Of a stretch of DNA of 64,000 nt, positions 44,586 to 56,482 are shown in pieces. The stretch is from Engraulis encrasicolus (lineage: Eukaryota > Chordata > Actinopteri > Clupeiformes > Engraulidae). A model generated the notes under the pieces. That model searched no databases. It was not told the DNA's origin and was given only the letters and a program-made list of their open reading frames with translations. Made by a program: the position numbers and the translations under genes. The stretch is from assembly GCF_034702125.1 (NCBI RefSeq), contig NW_026945665.1:897501-961500 (forward strand). Reading direction: 5' to 3'. Within the stretch, counting starts at the first letter, position 1. Every line of letters starts with the position of its first letter.

Positions 44586-44955
44586 CGTGTTCCAAACCCA
44601 ACTGTAAATCAAAATACGTATTCTTGCAGTTGGCACGGCAGCTTTTTAGGCTCGGGTAATATCATAAACGCTGTTTGGAGGGGGAGAGAAGAGACACTAG
44701 GCAATGAAGGCACATCGGCCATAATTCGTTGACTCATCTCATCGGTCACATTTTTCATAAACAAATGTACTGTACTAGGCCTATTTATTTATTTATTTAT
44801 TTATTTATTTGTTTATTTATTTGTTGGATCCCCATTAGTTGTGTGTAGAGTTGGGGTCCTTTTCTTCAATAAAATCAGTTCATCATAGTAGGCCTATTAA
44901 AAATTACAACTGAAGATCATACAAAAAACAATACAACAAAATATTACAGTAGGCT
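44586..44955. other. Unassigned, with (TTTA)n at 44,783-44,825
   Basis: Past the end of duplication copy B. Only a TTTA microsatellite is recognisable. Confidence 0.6.
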
Positions 44956-45725
44956 TTAAAGGCCAACTTCCGATAAAACCCAGTTTTACTCACTCCTTTC
45001 GAAGATCGGACGGTCACCCCAAGTTAAACTCACTTGCAAGGCTCTCATAGCGGTGCGTCATCTCTCCTGGCTGTGTTTCCCGGTGTTTCCCAATTTACAT
45101 CAATAATGCAGAGAAACGAGCGAATCACGAAAGCCTTTCTGTGTTTCGTCACGTCGAAAGAAGGCGTTGCCCACAAAGGTTTATATCGACCCATTTATCT
45201 AAAAACATGTCGAGTAATTTTTTTCTGCTTGTTTTCAAAACAAGCAACGTCTGGTGGCCCGAAACATAGCTTAGCTTAGCTATCAGCTGGTTGCTACTCT
45301 CAGGTACACACACAGCACAAAGCCTCATGCATAAAGCCTGCTCACTCCGGTTGCTCCGTGCCTGCAGCTCGCCTAGGGGTCGCTGTCGAAAGAGCACAGC
45401 CCTGAATGGAGCCTGCACGCCTCCGTTGGCGCCCCTATAGTGCAGTACCACCCGGGGAAGTGGCGACTCTGTTTCCTATTACATTCTCTCCAAGAACTGG
45501 AGGACTGAGCCAATCAGAGACGCGTTTCTTTGAGAGCAGGAGGAGTGAGCCAATCAGAGACGCATTTCCATGAGAAACACGGAACACTCTCTCGTTTCTC
45601 CACAAGCCACCTTGCCAGCTTGCAAAAACGTCTTGAAACAAAGCAACCAGAACGTTTTTTAAAACAGGACCAACGCGTAACACATTCAATAACAATTGGG
45701 AACACGGCAATATTAATTAAATGAC
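44956..45725. mobile_element. Possible TTAA-type repeat, CpG-containing
   Basis: It starts TTAAAGGCCAACTTCCG, like the TTAAAGG ends of other elements here, but a matching right end is not clear. 45,500-45,590 has two direct copies of gtgagccaatcagagacgc (ctgagccaatcagagacgcg in the first), each with a CCAAT box, 47 bp apart. No convincing coding frame. Confidence 0.4.
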
Positions 45726-46266
45726 GTTGAGAGGCCATCTTTAAGCAAAAGACATTCAAATTACATAATCAAATACAACCTGCTAATAAATATCAATGTA
45801 TCAATATTAACATCTACCCTCTTAAAAATAACTGTTTCCTACAAATATATTGACTTCTTTTTTAAATCTGGCTTTAGAACTTAATTGTGTGATAAAAGTT
45901 GGCATACTGTTCCATGCAGTGATAATATTAATTCCCCAATTCATGTTTTTTTGAGCTGGAAGGCCGAAATATATAAAAATAAAAAAAATCAATGACTAGA
46001 ATAGTTCAAGATGTGGACAATGCAACTACAATCCATAAAATCAAAAAATAAACATTGATGGAATTATGGAAATAAATCACCTTTGTCCATGAAATTCTAA
46101 TTATATGGCCAGGATCTGTATACAGCATTGTTTTTTCACAATAGCAAAATCTCTCCAAATACTTTATGCAGCAGGATGGGTTCCTGTTATTTCTGTGATC
46201 CCTTTATCTTTGAACTGGAGTAATAGCGCAAAAACAAACAAACAGAAAATAAATTGCACCACGACT
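45726..46266. other. Unassigned AT-rich stretch
   Basis: No gene or element ends recognised. Confidence 0.5.
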
Positions 46267-46690
46267 TTAACCCTCTGAGGTCTAAGGCCTTTCAGAGGCT
46301 TTTATGCTGCTTGCACCACCCTGACATTTTCAAGTATTTTCAACTAACAGTAAGCATCTATAAAAAAAGCGGAATATATGGTTGTATTCTGAAAAGCCTG
46401 ACAAGAAATAATCTGAAAGAAAATTGGATGTCATACAAACATGTTTTATTTAAATTGAGTACAAACACAACTGTACAAAAAACAGGTTTCAGAGGTCTTC
46501 AAAAAGTGCAAGAAAACACACAATAAATATATCTAGCCAAGACTTTTGAAGTTTGAATCTTGTAAACAAATGAGTTGGCTGCATAAAAGTAAAAAGGGCA
46601 TTTAGAAATGTTTTGTTGTTTTCATACAAAATGCAAAAAAGAAAGACTATGTCATGCCACCGCCTGTCTCATTTGAATACTAATGAGATA

Positions 46691-48218
46691 CAGTGAGTCC
46701 AATATGTATTTGATCCCTTGCTGATTTTGCCGGTTTGCCCACTAATAAAGACATGATCAGTCTATAAATTTATGATAATATGTATTCAAACATGGAGAGA
46801 CAGAATATCAAAAAGAAATTCCAGAAAATAACTTAAAATAATATATTTTAATTTATTTGTATTTAATTTAGGCAAATAAGTATTTGTCCCCTCTTGCTAA
46901 AGAAGATAAAGTGCTTTGTGGCAAAGCCCAAGTTTTCTAGCACTGAGGTCAGATGCTTCTTTTAGTTGATGACAATGTTTGTGCATATAGTAGAAAATAG
47001 TTTTGCCCATTTTTCTTTGCAGATTATCTCTAAAACATTCATAGTTTAGCAAATGGGAGGTTCAGTTCTCTCCATAGAATTACTATAGGGTTAATATTTG
47101 GAGACTGTCTAGGCCACTTCACGACTTTAATATGCTTCTTATTGAGCCACTCCTTCGTTGCTTTGACTGTATGTTGTGTATTATTGTCATGTGGGGAGAT
47201 CCAAAAATGGCCCACCCTTCAGTGTAGTGGAGGACGTTTGCACTCAGGATTGCACATTACATGTCTCCCTCCATCCATTCGTTGACGATGTGAAGTTGTC
47301 CTGTGCCTTGGCCAGACAAATACCCTCAAACCATAATGATACCGCTTTCATGCATTATGGTGAGGAGGGTGTTCTTGGGATCATAGACAGCAGTACTCTT
47401 TCTCAAAACACATTGAATTGTGATAAGGCCAAACAGCTTGATTTTGGTTTCACCTCCTTATCATACCCTAAACCAGTCTGATGTCCGTTGGCAAACCTCA
47501 AGTGGGACTGCACAGGTTCCTTCTGAAGTAGAGGTACCATGTGTGCACTACAGGATTTTAAACCTCTGTGGCATTAAGTGCTACCAGTAGTTTTCTCAGT
47601 GATTTTGGTCCCAGTAGCTTTGATATCATTGCCTAGTTCATCCTGTACAGGTCTAGGGTGCTTTCTTTCTGTTCTCATGATTATCAAATCCCTACAAAAG
47701 GTCAAATCTTGTATATTTTGTATTTTGCACATTGTGGAAGAAATGCATCAACAGCTGGGTCATTAATACCCAGTCTCTTTCTTGTGGCTTTGCAGCCCAT
47801 TTAATCTTTGTTCAGGTCTAAAATCTTGTCCCTAATATCATTTGAACGCTCTTTGGTCTTTCCCATGCTGGTGAGGTTGGAGTGTGACTGATTCTAATGA
47901 CTGATTTTAAGTGTCTTTTATGCATGTTAGTATGTACAGGTGTCTTTAATTCAGATGACAAATTGATCGGAAGTGCCCATCTGGTCTGTGGGCCCGGAAC
48001 TGTAATCAGTTGGCAGGGGATCAAATACTTATTTTGCTCGATGAAATGGAAATAAATTAATATATATTCTCTTGAGTTAAAGTCTGGATTTTCTTTTTGA
48101 TATTCTGTCTCTCCATATTAGAATACATATTATCATAACATTTATTGACTGATCATGTCTTTGTTAGTAGGCAAACCAACAAAATCAGCAAGGAATCAAA
48201 TACTTATTGGACTCACTG
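46691..48218. mobile_element. Tc1-like transposon, 1,528 bp
   Basis: Inverted ends CAGTGAGTCCAATATGTATT / (inverse) at 48,218 with TA on both sides. The similarity extends for about 120 bp at each end (gagagacagaatatcaaaaa). A decayed transposase lies on the minus strand between them. Confidence 0.92.
46950..47866 (-). pseudogene. Tc1-like transposase, decayed
   Basis: The minus strand from 47,866 reads MGKTKERSNDIRDKILDLNK then D and a stop, the usual Tc1 transposase start (first helix-turn-helix region). Further down the reading frame shifts repeatedly. Antisense blocks such as 'ctcaaaccataatgataccg' and 'tggtgaggagggtgttcttg' match the catalytic-domain region of fish Tc1 elements as I know them. 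Stops and frameshifts make it non-functional. Confidence 0.82.
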
Positions 48219-48689
48219 TAGGTGTGAAAAACCTCTAATGGCCCACACCCCCCTGTCAATCTCCATGTGCTCTGATAGCACACCCCCCTGTCACTCTCTT
48301 TGTCTTGTGGCCAAGTGAGCAGCATGGCTGTGTTTATCCTAGCTGAAAGGGGCGTGTTGTCACCTCTGAATAGCCACTCAAGCACCGGTACTTTACATGT
48401 GAATAGCTATAGGTGTGGCTGCTACAGGCAGAGAGTACAGAATATTCGAAGATTTATTTTCACTTTCTTTAAATTGGGCCAGCTATATAATTTATTTCAT
48501 ATATATATATTTGAAATCTGGAAGGTCTGAGGTTTCTAATGGTGTGACCTATATGTTTCAATGACAAAAACTCACAGAGTTACAGATTTGTTTTTGGAGA
48601 CATGTCAAATTGCCCTCTGGAGGGCACTCAGACCTCTGAGTGTTAAAACTGGTAAAAAGTGCAAAGGCCTTTTTGTCTTCAGCATGAGT

Positions 48690-49290
48690 TCAGTGGAAGA
48701 AACTACTTTGGAGTCTGGTAGTGTGAAATTTCAGGCTTCTATACTGTTTCCCAGATGGTAATATAGAAAACAGTTCATAGTTGGGATGACTAGGATCAGC
48801 TAAGATTTGTTTTGCCTTCCTGATGCTCCTTCCCTCGAATAGCTCCAGTATGGAAGGTAAGTCACTGCCGCATATGTTCTGAGCTGTACGCACAACCCTC
48901 TGAAGAGCTCTCCTGTTTGATTGAGAGCATTTCCCATACCATGCAATAATGGTCCCCGTCAGAATGCTCTCAATGGTGCCTGTGTAAAAAGACCTCAGGA
49001 TCTTGGATCTCATACCAAACTTTATCAATCGTCTGAGGTTGTACAGACATTGCTGGCCTTTTTTTTACGATGCGCTGTGTGTGACTGTCCCAGGTGAGGT
49101 CTTCTGAGATGGTAATGCCTCTCACCCTCTCCACTGTCTCATTGTTGATGTTAATGGTTTCAAACTGGTGTTCTTTCCTCCTGAAGTCAACTATTAATTC
49201 CTTTGTGTTGGACACATTCAGATACAAGTTGTTTCCTTTACTTTCCTTTTTTGTACTTTTTACAAAATGTGTTTTTTGTGAAGAATTCAA
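48690..49290 (-). pseudogene. LINE reverse transcriptase C-terminal relic
   Basis: The minus strand encodes NVSNTKELIVDFRRKEHQFE, then VERVRGITISEDLTWDSHTQ, then after a frameshift IKFGMRSKILRSFYTGTIES, NRRALQRVVRTAQNICGSDL and HPNYELFSILPSGKQYRSLK. These are in the order of the thumb and C-terminal domain of a very common fish LINE (NVgKTKELvvDFRR / l..LkkfGm..kiL..FY...IESiLt / alqRvVrtAq.i.g). At least one frameshift (about 49,000) disables it. A related but separate relic occurs in the duplication copies. Confidence 0.85.
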
Positions 49291-49420
49291 CTGTTATGAA
49301 TCAGAAGCAGAGCTTTGAAACACATAATGTCTACCACCACAGGATGTTAAGCACAAATATGCTGTGTAACACGTACTCGTATTTGTGGAAAACCACGGGA
49401 ATGTGTGACTTATGTTCTTA
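49240..49420. repeat. Short copy of the 19-kb local repeat family
   Basis: 'gaattcaactgttatgaatc', 'acataatgtct' and 'accacag' appear in the same order as at 19,700-19,755 and 27,270-27,320. Confidence 0.65.
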
Positions 49421-49744
49421 GTGCAGATAGGCTTATTCAATTTATTCTGATCTATTGAATCTTCACTTTAAAGAAACAAACAAACAAAACCCAAATTCTA
49501 TAATGTATCAACTACATCATGAAAACATTGCCATGGCCCATGACCATTGCCGATGGTCACAAATTAGAGTAAGACATTAGAACTTTGATTACAACATGGT
49601 GCAACCAGTGCACCTGTAGTGAATGTACGTTTGCATACTACATGTAGATTCTCCTCTGTCTATTGAAAAGGTGATGAAGTGAATTGTAGTTTTTCTATGG
49701 CTATAAGGGTATCTTTCATATTTATATTGGGACAGTCTTATGAA
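49421..49744. other. Unassigned stretch
   Basis: Nothing recognised. Confidence 0.5.
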
Positions 49745-50160
49745 AAAGTGAAAGCCCATTGGGAAACTCCAACTCCCATTGTCATTGTGACACAGCACTC
49801 CACAGCACACAAAATAACACTGCACACTGTACACAACGAAATTGCATTTATGCCTCACCCGTGCAAGGGGGCAGCCCTCAGTGGCGCCCCATGGGGAGCA
49901 GTGCGGTGGGACGGTACCATGCTCAGGGTACCTCAGTCATGGAGGAGGATGGGGGAGAGCACTGGTTGATTACTCCCCCCACCAACCACCTTATGTAGGC
50001 GTAATGGGAAGGGGGTTGTCCCCTTCCACCCTCCATGGCTAAAGTGCCCTTGATTAAGACACCTAACCCTACATTCCTGTGACTGTAACTAATACCCTGC
50101 GATGTCTGTACGTCACTTTGGACAAAAGTGGCTGCTAAGTATAATGTAATGTAACAGTGG
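49745..50160. mobile_element. Dispersed repeat, GGTACCATGCTCAGGG family, long copy
   Basis: Shares its left two thirds with 22,250-22,505. It ends with gcgatgtctgtacgtcactt then tggacaaaagtggctgctaa and a TAATGTAATGTAA tail, a common fish repeat ending. Confidence 0.75.
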
Positions 50161-50504
50161 GCAACCAAAATATGTATACAATGTTGTGTGTCCTGACCAG
50201 GTAATGAGGTGAGGTGCTGCCATCTGGTGGAGGAAAGGGTCAGTACGGGCTCCTCAGGATGAGTTCCCCTGGCAACCAGGAGTCCCAGCTGGGACAGGAA
50301 CTGGCAGCTCACTCTCATAGGTAACTTGGACTCAAGACAATCTCGACTTCAGGAAGGAAGAACACGTTCAGTCATTTTATATTAGAATTTTAGATTTAGG
50401 CTCAATATTCATCTATTGCTCTGTATCAAACCAAAGAGTCACCCATATTCAGGCCCATGAGATAAGGTTTAAAACATATGAGCAAACATTATCTGTGTTT
50501 GTTC

Positions 50505-50565
50505 GTGGCATGGAGAATAGACCAGGCTGTCCATGAGGAGTGACAGGTCAAAGAATGAGCCACCT
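50505..50565 (+). pseudogene. Decayed NLR N-terminal repeat exon
   Basis: tggcatggagaatagaccag joins directly to tgtccatgaggagtgacagg and gtcaaagaatgagccacctg. It is the same exon as at 51,368 with about 16 nt deleted in the middle (the SPTGS part). The acceptor AG is changed to CG (tgttcg|tggc). Confidence 0.75.
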
Positions 50566-50740
50566 GATGTCAAAGAATCAAAGCTTCCTTTTCTGACATG
50601 AAACAGTTTTGTGAAGCGGAATCACCCAAAATTCCTTTTGACTATCGTGTTGCTCTGAGCAGCAACTACTGTAAACATTTGCTTGAGCAAAGACAGACAC
50701 TGCAGGTATGGATTTAATGTTTATCTTTGAACATTTACAA

Positions 50741-51157
50741 TTAAAGGACCAGTTCAGTCAATTTCAATATGCTGTTGTATTGCTCACGCTACCCTTGATT
50801 TGTCAGTAGCTGGTGATGCCACATTTTTCGGCTAAGTCCTTTCCAATATATGAGCTATTCTAATTGGGGCGGCGTTTGCTTACATTTTTTTTTTAAATTA
50901 ACACAGGCCTACTCCAAATATTGTCCCATAAAGCACCGCTGTTTGCTAGTTGTCTGCTGATGTATAACCTTTCGGATGTTTTTGGGAATAAATAAAAATG
51001 TTTTTATGAAATGTAAACAAAGAGCTGCCCCCATTACTATGACCAAGATCTCGTAAAAGGCTGAAGAAGAAGAAAAAAAACCTCAGGTACTGACTGAAGT
51101 CCAGGGTAATGTGAGCATTACAACTACATGTTGAAATTGTCCAAACTGGTCCTTTAA
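50741..51157. mobile_element. TTAA-flanked MITE, AAAGGACCAGTT family
   Basis: Perfect 14-bp inverted ends TTAAAGGACCAGTT / AACTGGTCCTTTAA, 417 bp, non-coding. Confidence 0.88.
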
Positions 51158-51367
51158 GTTGTGGATTAGACATTTAGATTAAGGAATTCTAGCACGATTT
51201 CTTATTTAGTTTAACATTTCTTTAACCTCCCAGGACCATCATTGCAGAATTGTTGCAATTATCATCTACAGCTGTGTAGTAGTACAACTGACTGAATGAA
51301 ACCAGTTTCCAAAATCCTACTTTCTGAATGTTGTTTTTTAAAAATACTTTTCTCTCTTATTTGTTAG

Positions 51368-51481
51368 TGGCATAGAGAAGAGACCAGGGTCTCCTACAGG
51401 GAGCTGTGTGTCCATGAGGAGTGACAAGTCAAAGGATGAGCCACTCAGGTTCAAAGGGGCGGAACCTCCACTTGACCAAAG
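51368..51481 (+). CDS. NLR N-terminal repeat exon 1
   Basis: A 114-nt exon with acceptor ttgttag and donor aaag|gtatta. It begins with the last base of a codon, so introns on both sides are phase 2 and the exon can be repeated or skipped without changing frame. It encodes GIEKRPGSPTGSCVSMRSDK then SKDEPLRFKGAEPPLDQR. The SP.gSCVSMrSD.S.d.PL.Fk pattern is, from memory, the N-terminal repeat of teleost NLRC3-like receptors, which precedes the FISNA-NACHT exon; those proteins are intracellular innate immune sensors. Its exact function is unknown. The FISNA-NACHT exon is not seen in the window. It is separated from the next copy by a 3.66-kb nested transposon in the intron. Confidence 0.8.
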
Positions 51482-51859
51482 GTATTATGAGCCACACCTC
51501 CTTTTTGCTGAAAACTATATCTATAGTGTACAGTTGTCATGTTGATGCCTTCAGAACTTTGCAGAAAACCAATGGCTGAAGAAAATCCACACACCCTCCC
51601 CTTATCAAATAGTCTTTAACTTGGAAAGGACACCACTTATTTTGAAAGGTGATTTCAAACCTTTCTTTTGGATGTCTATTGTAACCAGTGCTGGGTGCAA
51701 GTACCAGATACTTCTCCAGAAAGTAATTGCGTTAGTAACTGCGTTACTTCACTATAAAAGTAACTAGTTACCAGGAAAAGTATTTTTTGTGTTACTTTTT
51801 TGTGCTTGAAATGTCAAAGAAACGAACAGTTAAATGGGGTTTTCATATTAAAAGCCAGC

Positions 51860-54800
51860 TTGGTACAGCTTTGTCGTTGCCATTTGCTCCTAGATTAGAT
51901 TATTGCAATGCCCTACTCACTGGTCTCCCTACTAAATTGATTAACCGTCTACAATACATTCAAAACTCAGCAGCTACAGTAGATTACTTACACACACCAG
52001 ACCCTGGCATCACATTACCCCTATCCTCTATCAATTACACTGGCTTCCTATCCAGTCAGGTATCCATTTCAAAATTCAAATTCTCCTCGTATACAAGGCC
52101 CAGCACAACCTTGCACCCTCCTACATCACAAGTCTTCTCACCCCATACAATCCCACCCACACACTACGCTCCACTGACTCACTCCTCCTTACAGTTCCCT
52201 CCACACACTTGCGCACCATGGGCGACAGGGCATTTAGTGTTGTTGGCCCCAAACTCTGGAATGCTCTGCCACTCTCACTTCGACAGTATTCTACACTGTC
52301 CACTTTCAAAACTCAGCTGAAGACACACCTTTTCACTTCTACTTTTAAATTTCACATTGGCACTTCCACTTCATTTTAATTATCAGTTTATTTTCTATTT
52401 CACATATTTTATCTTTTTTTTCCCCCTCATTTTTATTTTATTTTTCAATTTGCATTCTACTTCTTTTTGTTATTTTAAAACATCTATTTTTATTGTACTT
52501 TTTATTTTTATTTTATTTTTGCATTTTAATTACTCTCATTACTCTCCAGTGTTTCTCATACATTGAGGAAACTATGGCGGCCCGCCATAGTTTAAATATG
52601 GCCGCCATAGTTTACGAAAATGTAAAAAAAAATTTTTTTTTTACTTTTTTTAAACTTTTTTTTAAACGATTTCCGTTTTTGTTAAAAACGATTTGAATTA
52701 CGATTTCCTTCGCATTTTCTTCCTGGACCATAAGTGCTTGAAAGACAGAGGGATCAAAAGCCTAGTCAAGTTGTTATAGTTACGTTAACTTGGGTTTGGG
52801 CAGGGACGCAGGAAGTGGGGTGCTCCGGGTGCTGGACAACAGACGCAGCTGCATCATAGCCTTTCTACCTAGGCTACTGCATCACTTGTGTATTAGGCCT
52901 ACCCTAAATTCAGACATAGTTTTTTCCCTCGTTATTATTCTAAAATAGAAACACAAAATATGAATATTTTCTACTTTTTTAATACTTATAAGTAGTTTGA
53001 AATGTGAATGCAATTTTGGTTTGAAATGAGTGATGAACTTTTAGACCCCAACCAGACCGGAACAGTGGTGTAGAACGGTGCAGCCAGTGACGCGGGAGAG
53101 ATGTTTGTTTTGTTTAGCTTGTGGTGTCAAGGTAGTAATAAATGTATTAACAGCGATATGTAGGTTTGGGCATGCATCAACATACACGGTCTTAAACCCA
53201 TTGGAGGAGCTAACTTCTTGTGAAGAGAAGTCTCATCACTTTGGTGATCAAACATGGACCAACTAAGCAAGGAATTAGGTGAATTTAAAGTGCGACGGGA
53301 GAAGGGAATGTCACCAAAATTGTGCATCGTGTCAGGTAAGAAGTGACTTTTGTTCCTTGCGGTGGAGATTGGATTCGTAGTAGCACATTGGTAGGCTAGG
53401 TCTTGCCTATTGCTGGTGAAGTCTATCTTAGCCTCAGAGTTTGCTATGGGGTGAATCTGTAGCACAGCCGATGTTGTGCGTGGCTTGTCTATCAACTGTT
53501 GCCAAAGTTGAATTGCCGCGGTGTGAAATGGCTGTGCTATTGTTAGATGTTTTGGACTTTTGTAGTGGTGGCGATTTGTTCCTTTTGCCTCTTGCTGCTG
53601 ATTTGACCACCGTTTAGCCTATGGCCTACGTCAAATGCAAACTAAAGGTGGCTTTCACACTCTCCCTGTATCAATAGCCAGCAATGGCACGAGCTGCTTT
53701 GGCGCTTAGCCTACTTCTCTCGCCGATCACAGCACAAACTCTTTGGCCGTCAGAGTGTAATCACATACGGGAAGCATTATACCTGTCTGTGTGTCGTGCG
53801 TGCTTTTGTGCGCGGGCAGGGAGACAGGGCAGTTGTCCTGATCTTATGCATCTTGAGATACACAGTCGCAATTGCAAGACAATCTAAATTGTTTGATAGC
53901 CCGGTCACCTCTCACAAGTGCATCGCATAGCCTAGTCATGCATTTCTACTAATTTCACACATTGTAGACTGCCCATGGAGAAGAGAGAAACTGTCACGGC
54001 AGCGCGATTTGCTCTTGAACACGCCCTCACCTCCACATTAGGTGCGCGTTTCCCTTCCGCAAGAAGAACTTAATAATTTTGAAGTGAAATGTTAAACAAA
54101 AAAAAGGTAAAATCTAGTCATCCTTGGTTAGGCTACATAAAACATGAAGAAGTTAGTCAGACGGGATTCGCCATTCTTCATCCTAAAATTGATTAGAATG
54201 CAGGAAATTGCATCTAAAAAACACATTTTTTTTTTCTGGGAGAGGACTCCCAGAGCCTCCGCCGACCACAGCACCCCCTGGTCAAAATGAGTTCCTGCGT
54301 TCCTGTTTGGGAGCAATATAAAAAAAAAATTCAGAGAAGGGACAGTTGGGATGAGTTTACTAACACTCCCCAGGCTTTGTTTTACAGTTATAATGAGTTA
54401 GGTGACAGGCCTTCATTGACACAGCAGAGGAGACATCGGGCTGCATATAGAAATGAATGTGTAATGAATGTGAATATAGACATAAATGTGTAATATGTTG
54501 TTCAGCCCTTTTAATGGAAGGAATTTTGAAAAACTGGCCCTGTGACCAGCACCCCTCATGTAGAATGTGTACGCCTATGTGTGTGGGGGAAAAGGCATAG
54601 CCTACCCTCTTTGTTTACCCTCTATGCGTTACACATAGTGATCTTAAATTCTTATCTCTGCTCCTATTTTGTTTTGTTATTGTTTTCATTATATAGACCC
54701 CTGCGTGAGGGACAAATGAAACTGTGTTGTAAACAGAAATGATTCACTGTACTGCATTTTTTGACAATGACAATGTACTACTATTATACATGTCATGGGT

Positions 54801-55166
54801 AAAATGGGTAGCCTTATTTCTCAAAATATAAATGGCTGAAATGTTGGCCCAGGCCTATAGTTTCTCCATGCGCCAATGTCATACTTTACTCATTGTTTTG
54901 CCGCTTTGCATTCACGCTGTGTGAATACAACTCCCCCCCCCCCCCCCCAAAGGCCCGCGTGAGAAGACCACCCAACACCCAAAAAATCCCTGCTGCCCCC
55001 ATAGTTTCCAAAATTTCTGTGGGAAACACTGCTCTCCTATTGTTAATTCACTGAAGCTTTGTTATACTTTCCCTATTGTTATGTATTTGTTTTCGATTGT
55101 AAAGTGTCCTTGGGTATTTTGAAAGGCGCTCAAAATAAAATGTATTATTTTTATTATTATTATTAG
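51860..55166 (+). mobile_element. L2/CR1-type LINE fragment inside the hAT element
   Basis: Encodes LDYCNALLTGLPTKLINRLQ, then after frameshifts HWLPIQSGIHFKI-like, LRSTDSLLLTVPS, MGDRAFSVVGPKLWNALPLS and FKTQLKTHLFTS, ending in a 3' UTR. That UTR is split by the 52,547-55,031 element and finishes with 'gaaaggcgctcaaaataaaa' and (ATT)n. A typical 5'-truncated copy with three or more frameshifts. Confidence 0.88.
52547..55031. mobile_element. hAT-like element nested in the L2 3' UTR
   Basis: CAGTGTTTCTCATACATTGAGG at the left and the inverse of CAGTGTTTCCCACAGAAATTTTGG at the right share CAGTGTTTC and a following GGAAACTATGG. Target duplication not clear. It contains a short possible first coding exon, ATG at 53,254 to 53,335 (MDQLSKELGEFKVRREKGMS...) with donor tcag|gtaag, but no transposase domain was recognised. 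54,180-54,270 is related to the MITE at 1,312. Confidence 0.7.
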
Positions 55167-55607
55167 ATTTTGTCAGCAGCCAGTGCACAATTCATAAAAT
55201 TGCAGTGCATCACGTTACCTCCCGAGTAATGGCAACGGTGTTACAGTTATGGATAAAGTAATTAAGTAATTATTCCGTTACTCAAAATGAGGCTCCATTT
55301 GTAACGCCGTTATACTCCAACGCCATTACTCCCAGCACTGATTGTAACCCCAGGAATATTGTCAGTATAGTTTGAGATGCAAGAGGGTGGATATTTGTTC
55401 AATTGGCGTGGAATTACCTATTTAGCGCTTTTATCATGATTTCATATGTAGTTCAAAACTTCTTCAACCTTCTAAGACCATCATTGCTGCATTGTTGCAA
55501 AATTCTTTTACAACTGTGTAGTAGAGCAACGGACTGAATGTAACCTGATCTCAACATGTTACATTCTGAATATTGGTTTCTAAAACACTTTTCTCTCTGA
55601 TGGTTAG

Positions 55608-55721
55608 TGGCAAAGAGAAGAGACCAGGGTCTCCTACAGGGAGCTGTGTGTCCATGAGGAGTGACAAGTCAAAGGATGAGCCACTCAGGTTCAAAGGGGC
55701 GGAACCTCCACCTGACCTCAG
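55608..55721 (+). CDS. NLR N-terminal repeat exon 2
   Basis: 114 nt, acceptor tggttag, donor ctcag|gtacct. Encodes GKEKRPGSPTGSCVSMRSDK then SKDEPLRFKGAEPPPDLR. The DNA is nearly the same as exon 1 although 4.1 kb away. The upstream intron sequence (accatcattgctgcattgtt…) is also repeated, so intron and exon were duplicated together. Confidence 0.8.
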
Positions 55722-55948
55722 GTACCTTCAGACAGATTTGTTCAATTGGTGTGGAATGACCTATGTAACACTTTTGTTAAGGTTTCATATGTAGTTCAAA
55801 CTTATTCAAGCCTGTAGGATGATCATTGCTGCATTGTTGCAATATTCTTTGACAACTGTTTAGTAGTTTAACTGATTGAATGTAACGTGATCTCAACATG
55901 CTACATTCTGAATCTTGGTTCTAAAACACTTTACTCTCTGATCGTTAG

Positions 55949-56062
55949 TGCAATAGAGAAGAGATCAGGGTCTCCTACAGGGAGCTGTGTGTCCATGAGG
56001 AGTGACCAATCAAAGGATGAGCCCCTCAGGTTCAAAGGGGCGGAAACTGCATCTGACCAAAG
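55949..56062 (+). CDS. NLR N-terminal repeat exon 3
   Basis: 114 nt, acceptor tcgttag, donor aaag|gtatgt. Encodes AIEKRSGSPTGSCVSMRSDQ then SKDEPLRFKGAETASDQR. It begins 341 bp after exon 2. Confidence 0.8.
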
Positions 56063-56482
56063 GTATGTTGAGCCCCACCTCATTGGCTGATGTTCAGTGC
56101 TGTTGAATTTGACATGATAGATCACTTCTCTGGGATGGTAAATCTACATGTTAAATGTAAAGCCAAACCCACATATTTCATCAAAATCTATATATTAAAT
56201 AGAAACACTTGGATGACACTAAATACTATCTTTAACTAATGGGAGTGATCAACATTTTATTACAGTATTTTGCTGTCCTCTGCATAGGCCATCGGAAGTC
56301 TTATTTGAGCTTCACATAAGTTGTTGAAGTTGTGTCCATACTGAGATTACTACACACTTTCATAAAAAGTCAATCATCACAGAAGTCCCATCGCACACAA
56401 GGTGTTGTGTGAAAATAACATTGAACGTGAGTGCTACTCTCTGAATCTTGGTTTCTAAAACTCTTTTTTCTCTGATTGTTAG

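Larger units (their letters stand above)
46267..48646. mobile_element. TTAA-flanked element carrying a nested Tc1
   Basis: The left end TTAACCCTCTGAGGTCTAAG and the right end cagacctctgagtgttaa are inverted with two mismatches, giving a piggyBac-like TTAACCC terminus. Without the nested Tc1 element it would be about 0.85 kb. No coding capacity of its own. Confidence 0.75.
51686..55340. mobile_element. hAT-like element with perfect TSD, host of a nest
   Basis: CAGTGCTGGG / CCCAGCACTG ends and identical 8-bp flanks ATTGTAAC (51,678-51,685; 55,341-55,348). Its arms are rich in GTTAC/GTAAC (taactgcgttacttc, gtaactagttacc). Most of the length is a nested L2 LINE. It lies in an intron of the NLR exon array. 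Confidence 0.92.

Noticed and set aside
53254..53335. Short first exon with donor inside the nested hAT-like element as a host gene
   Set aside because: Only 27 codons, inside a transposon, with no following exon recognised.
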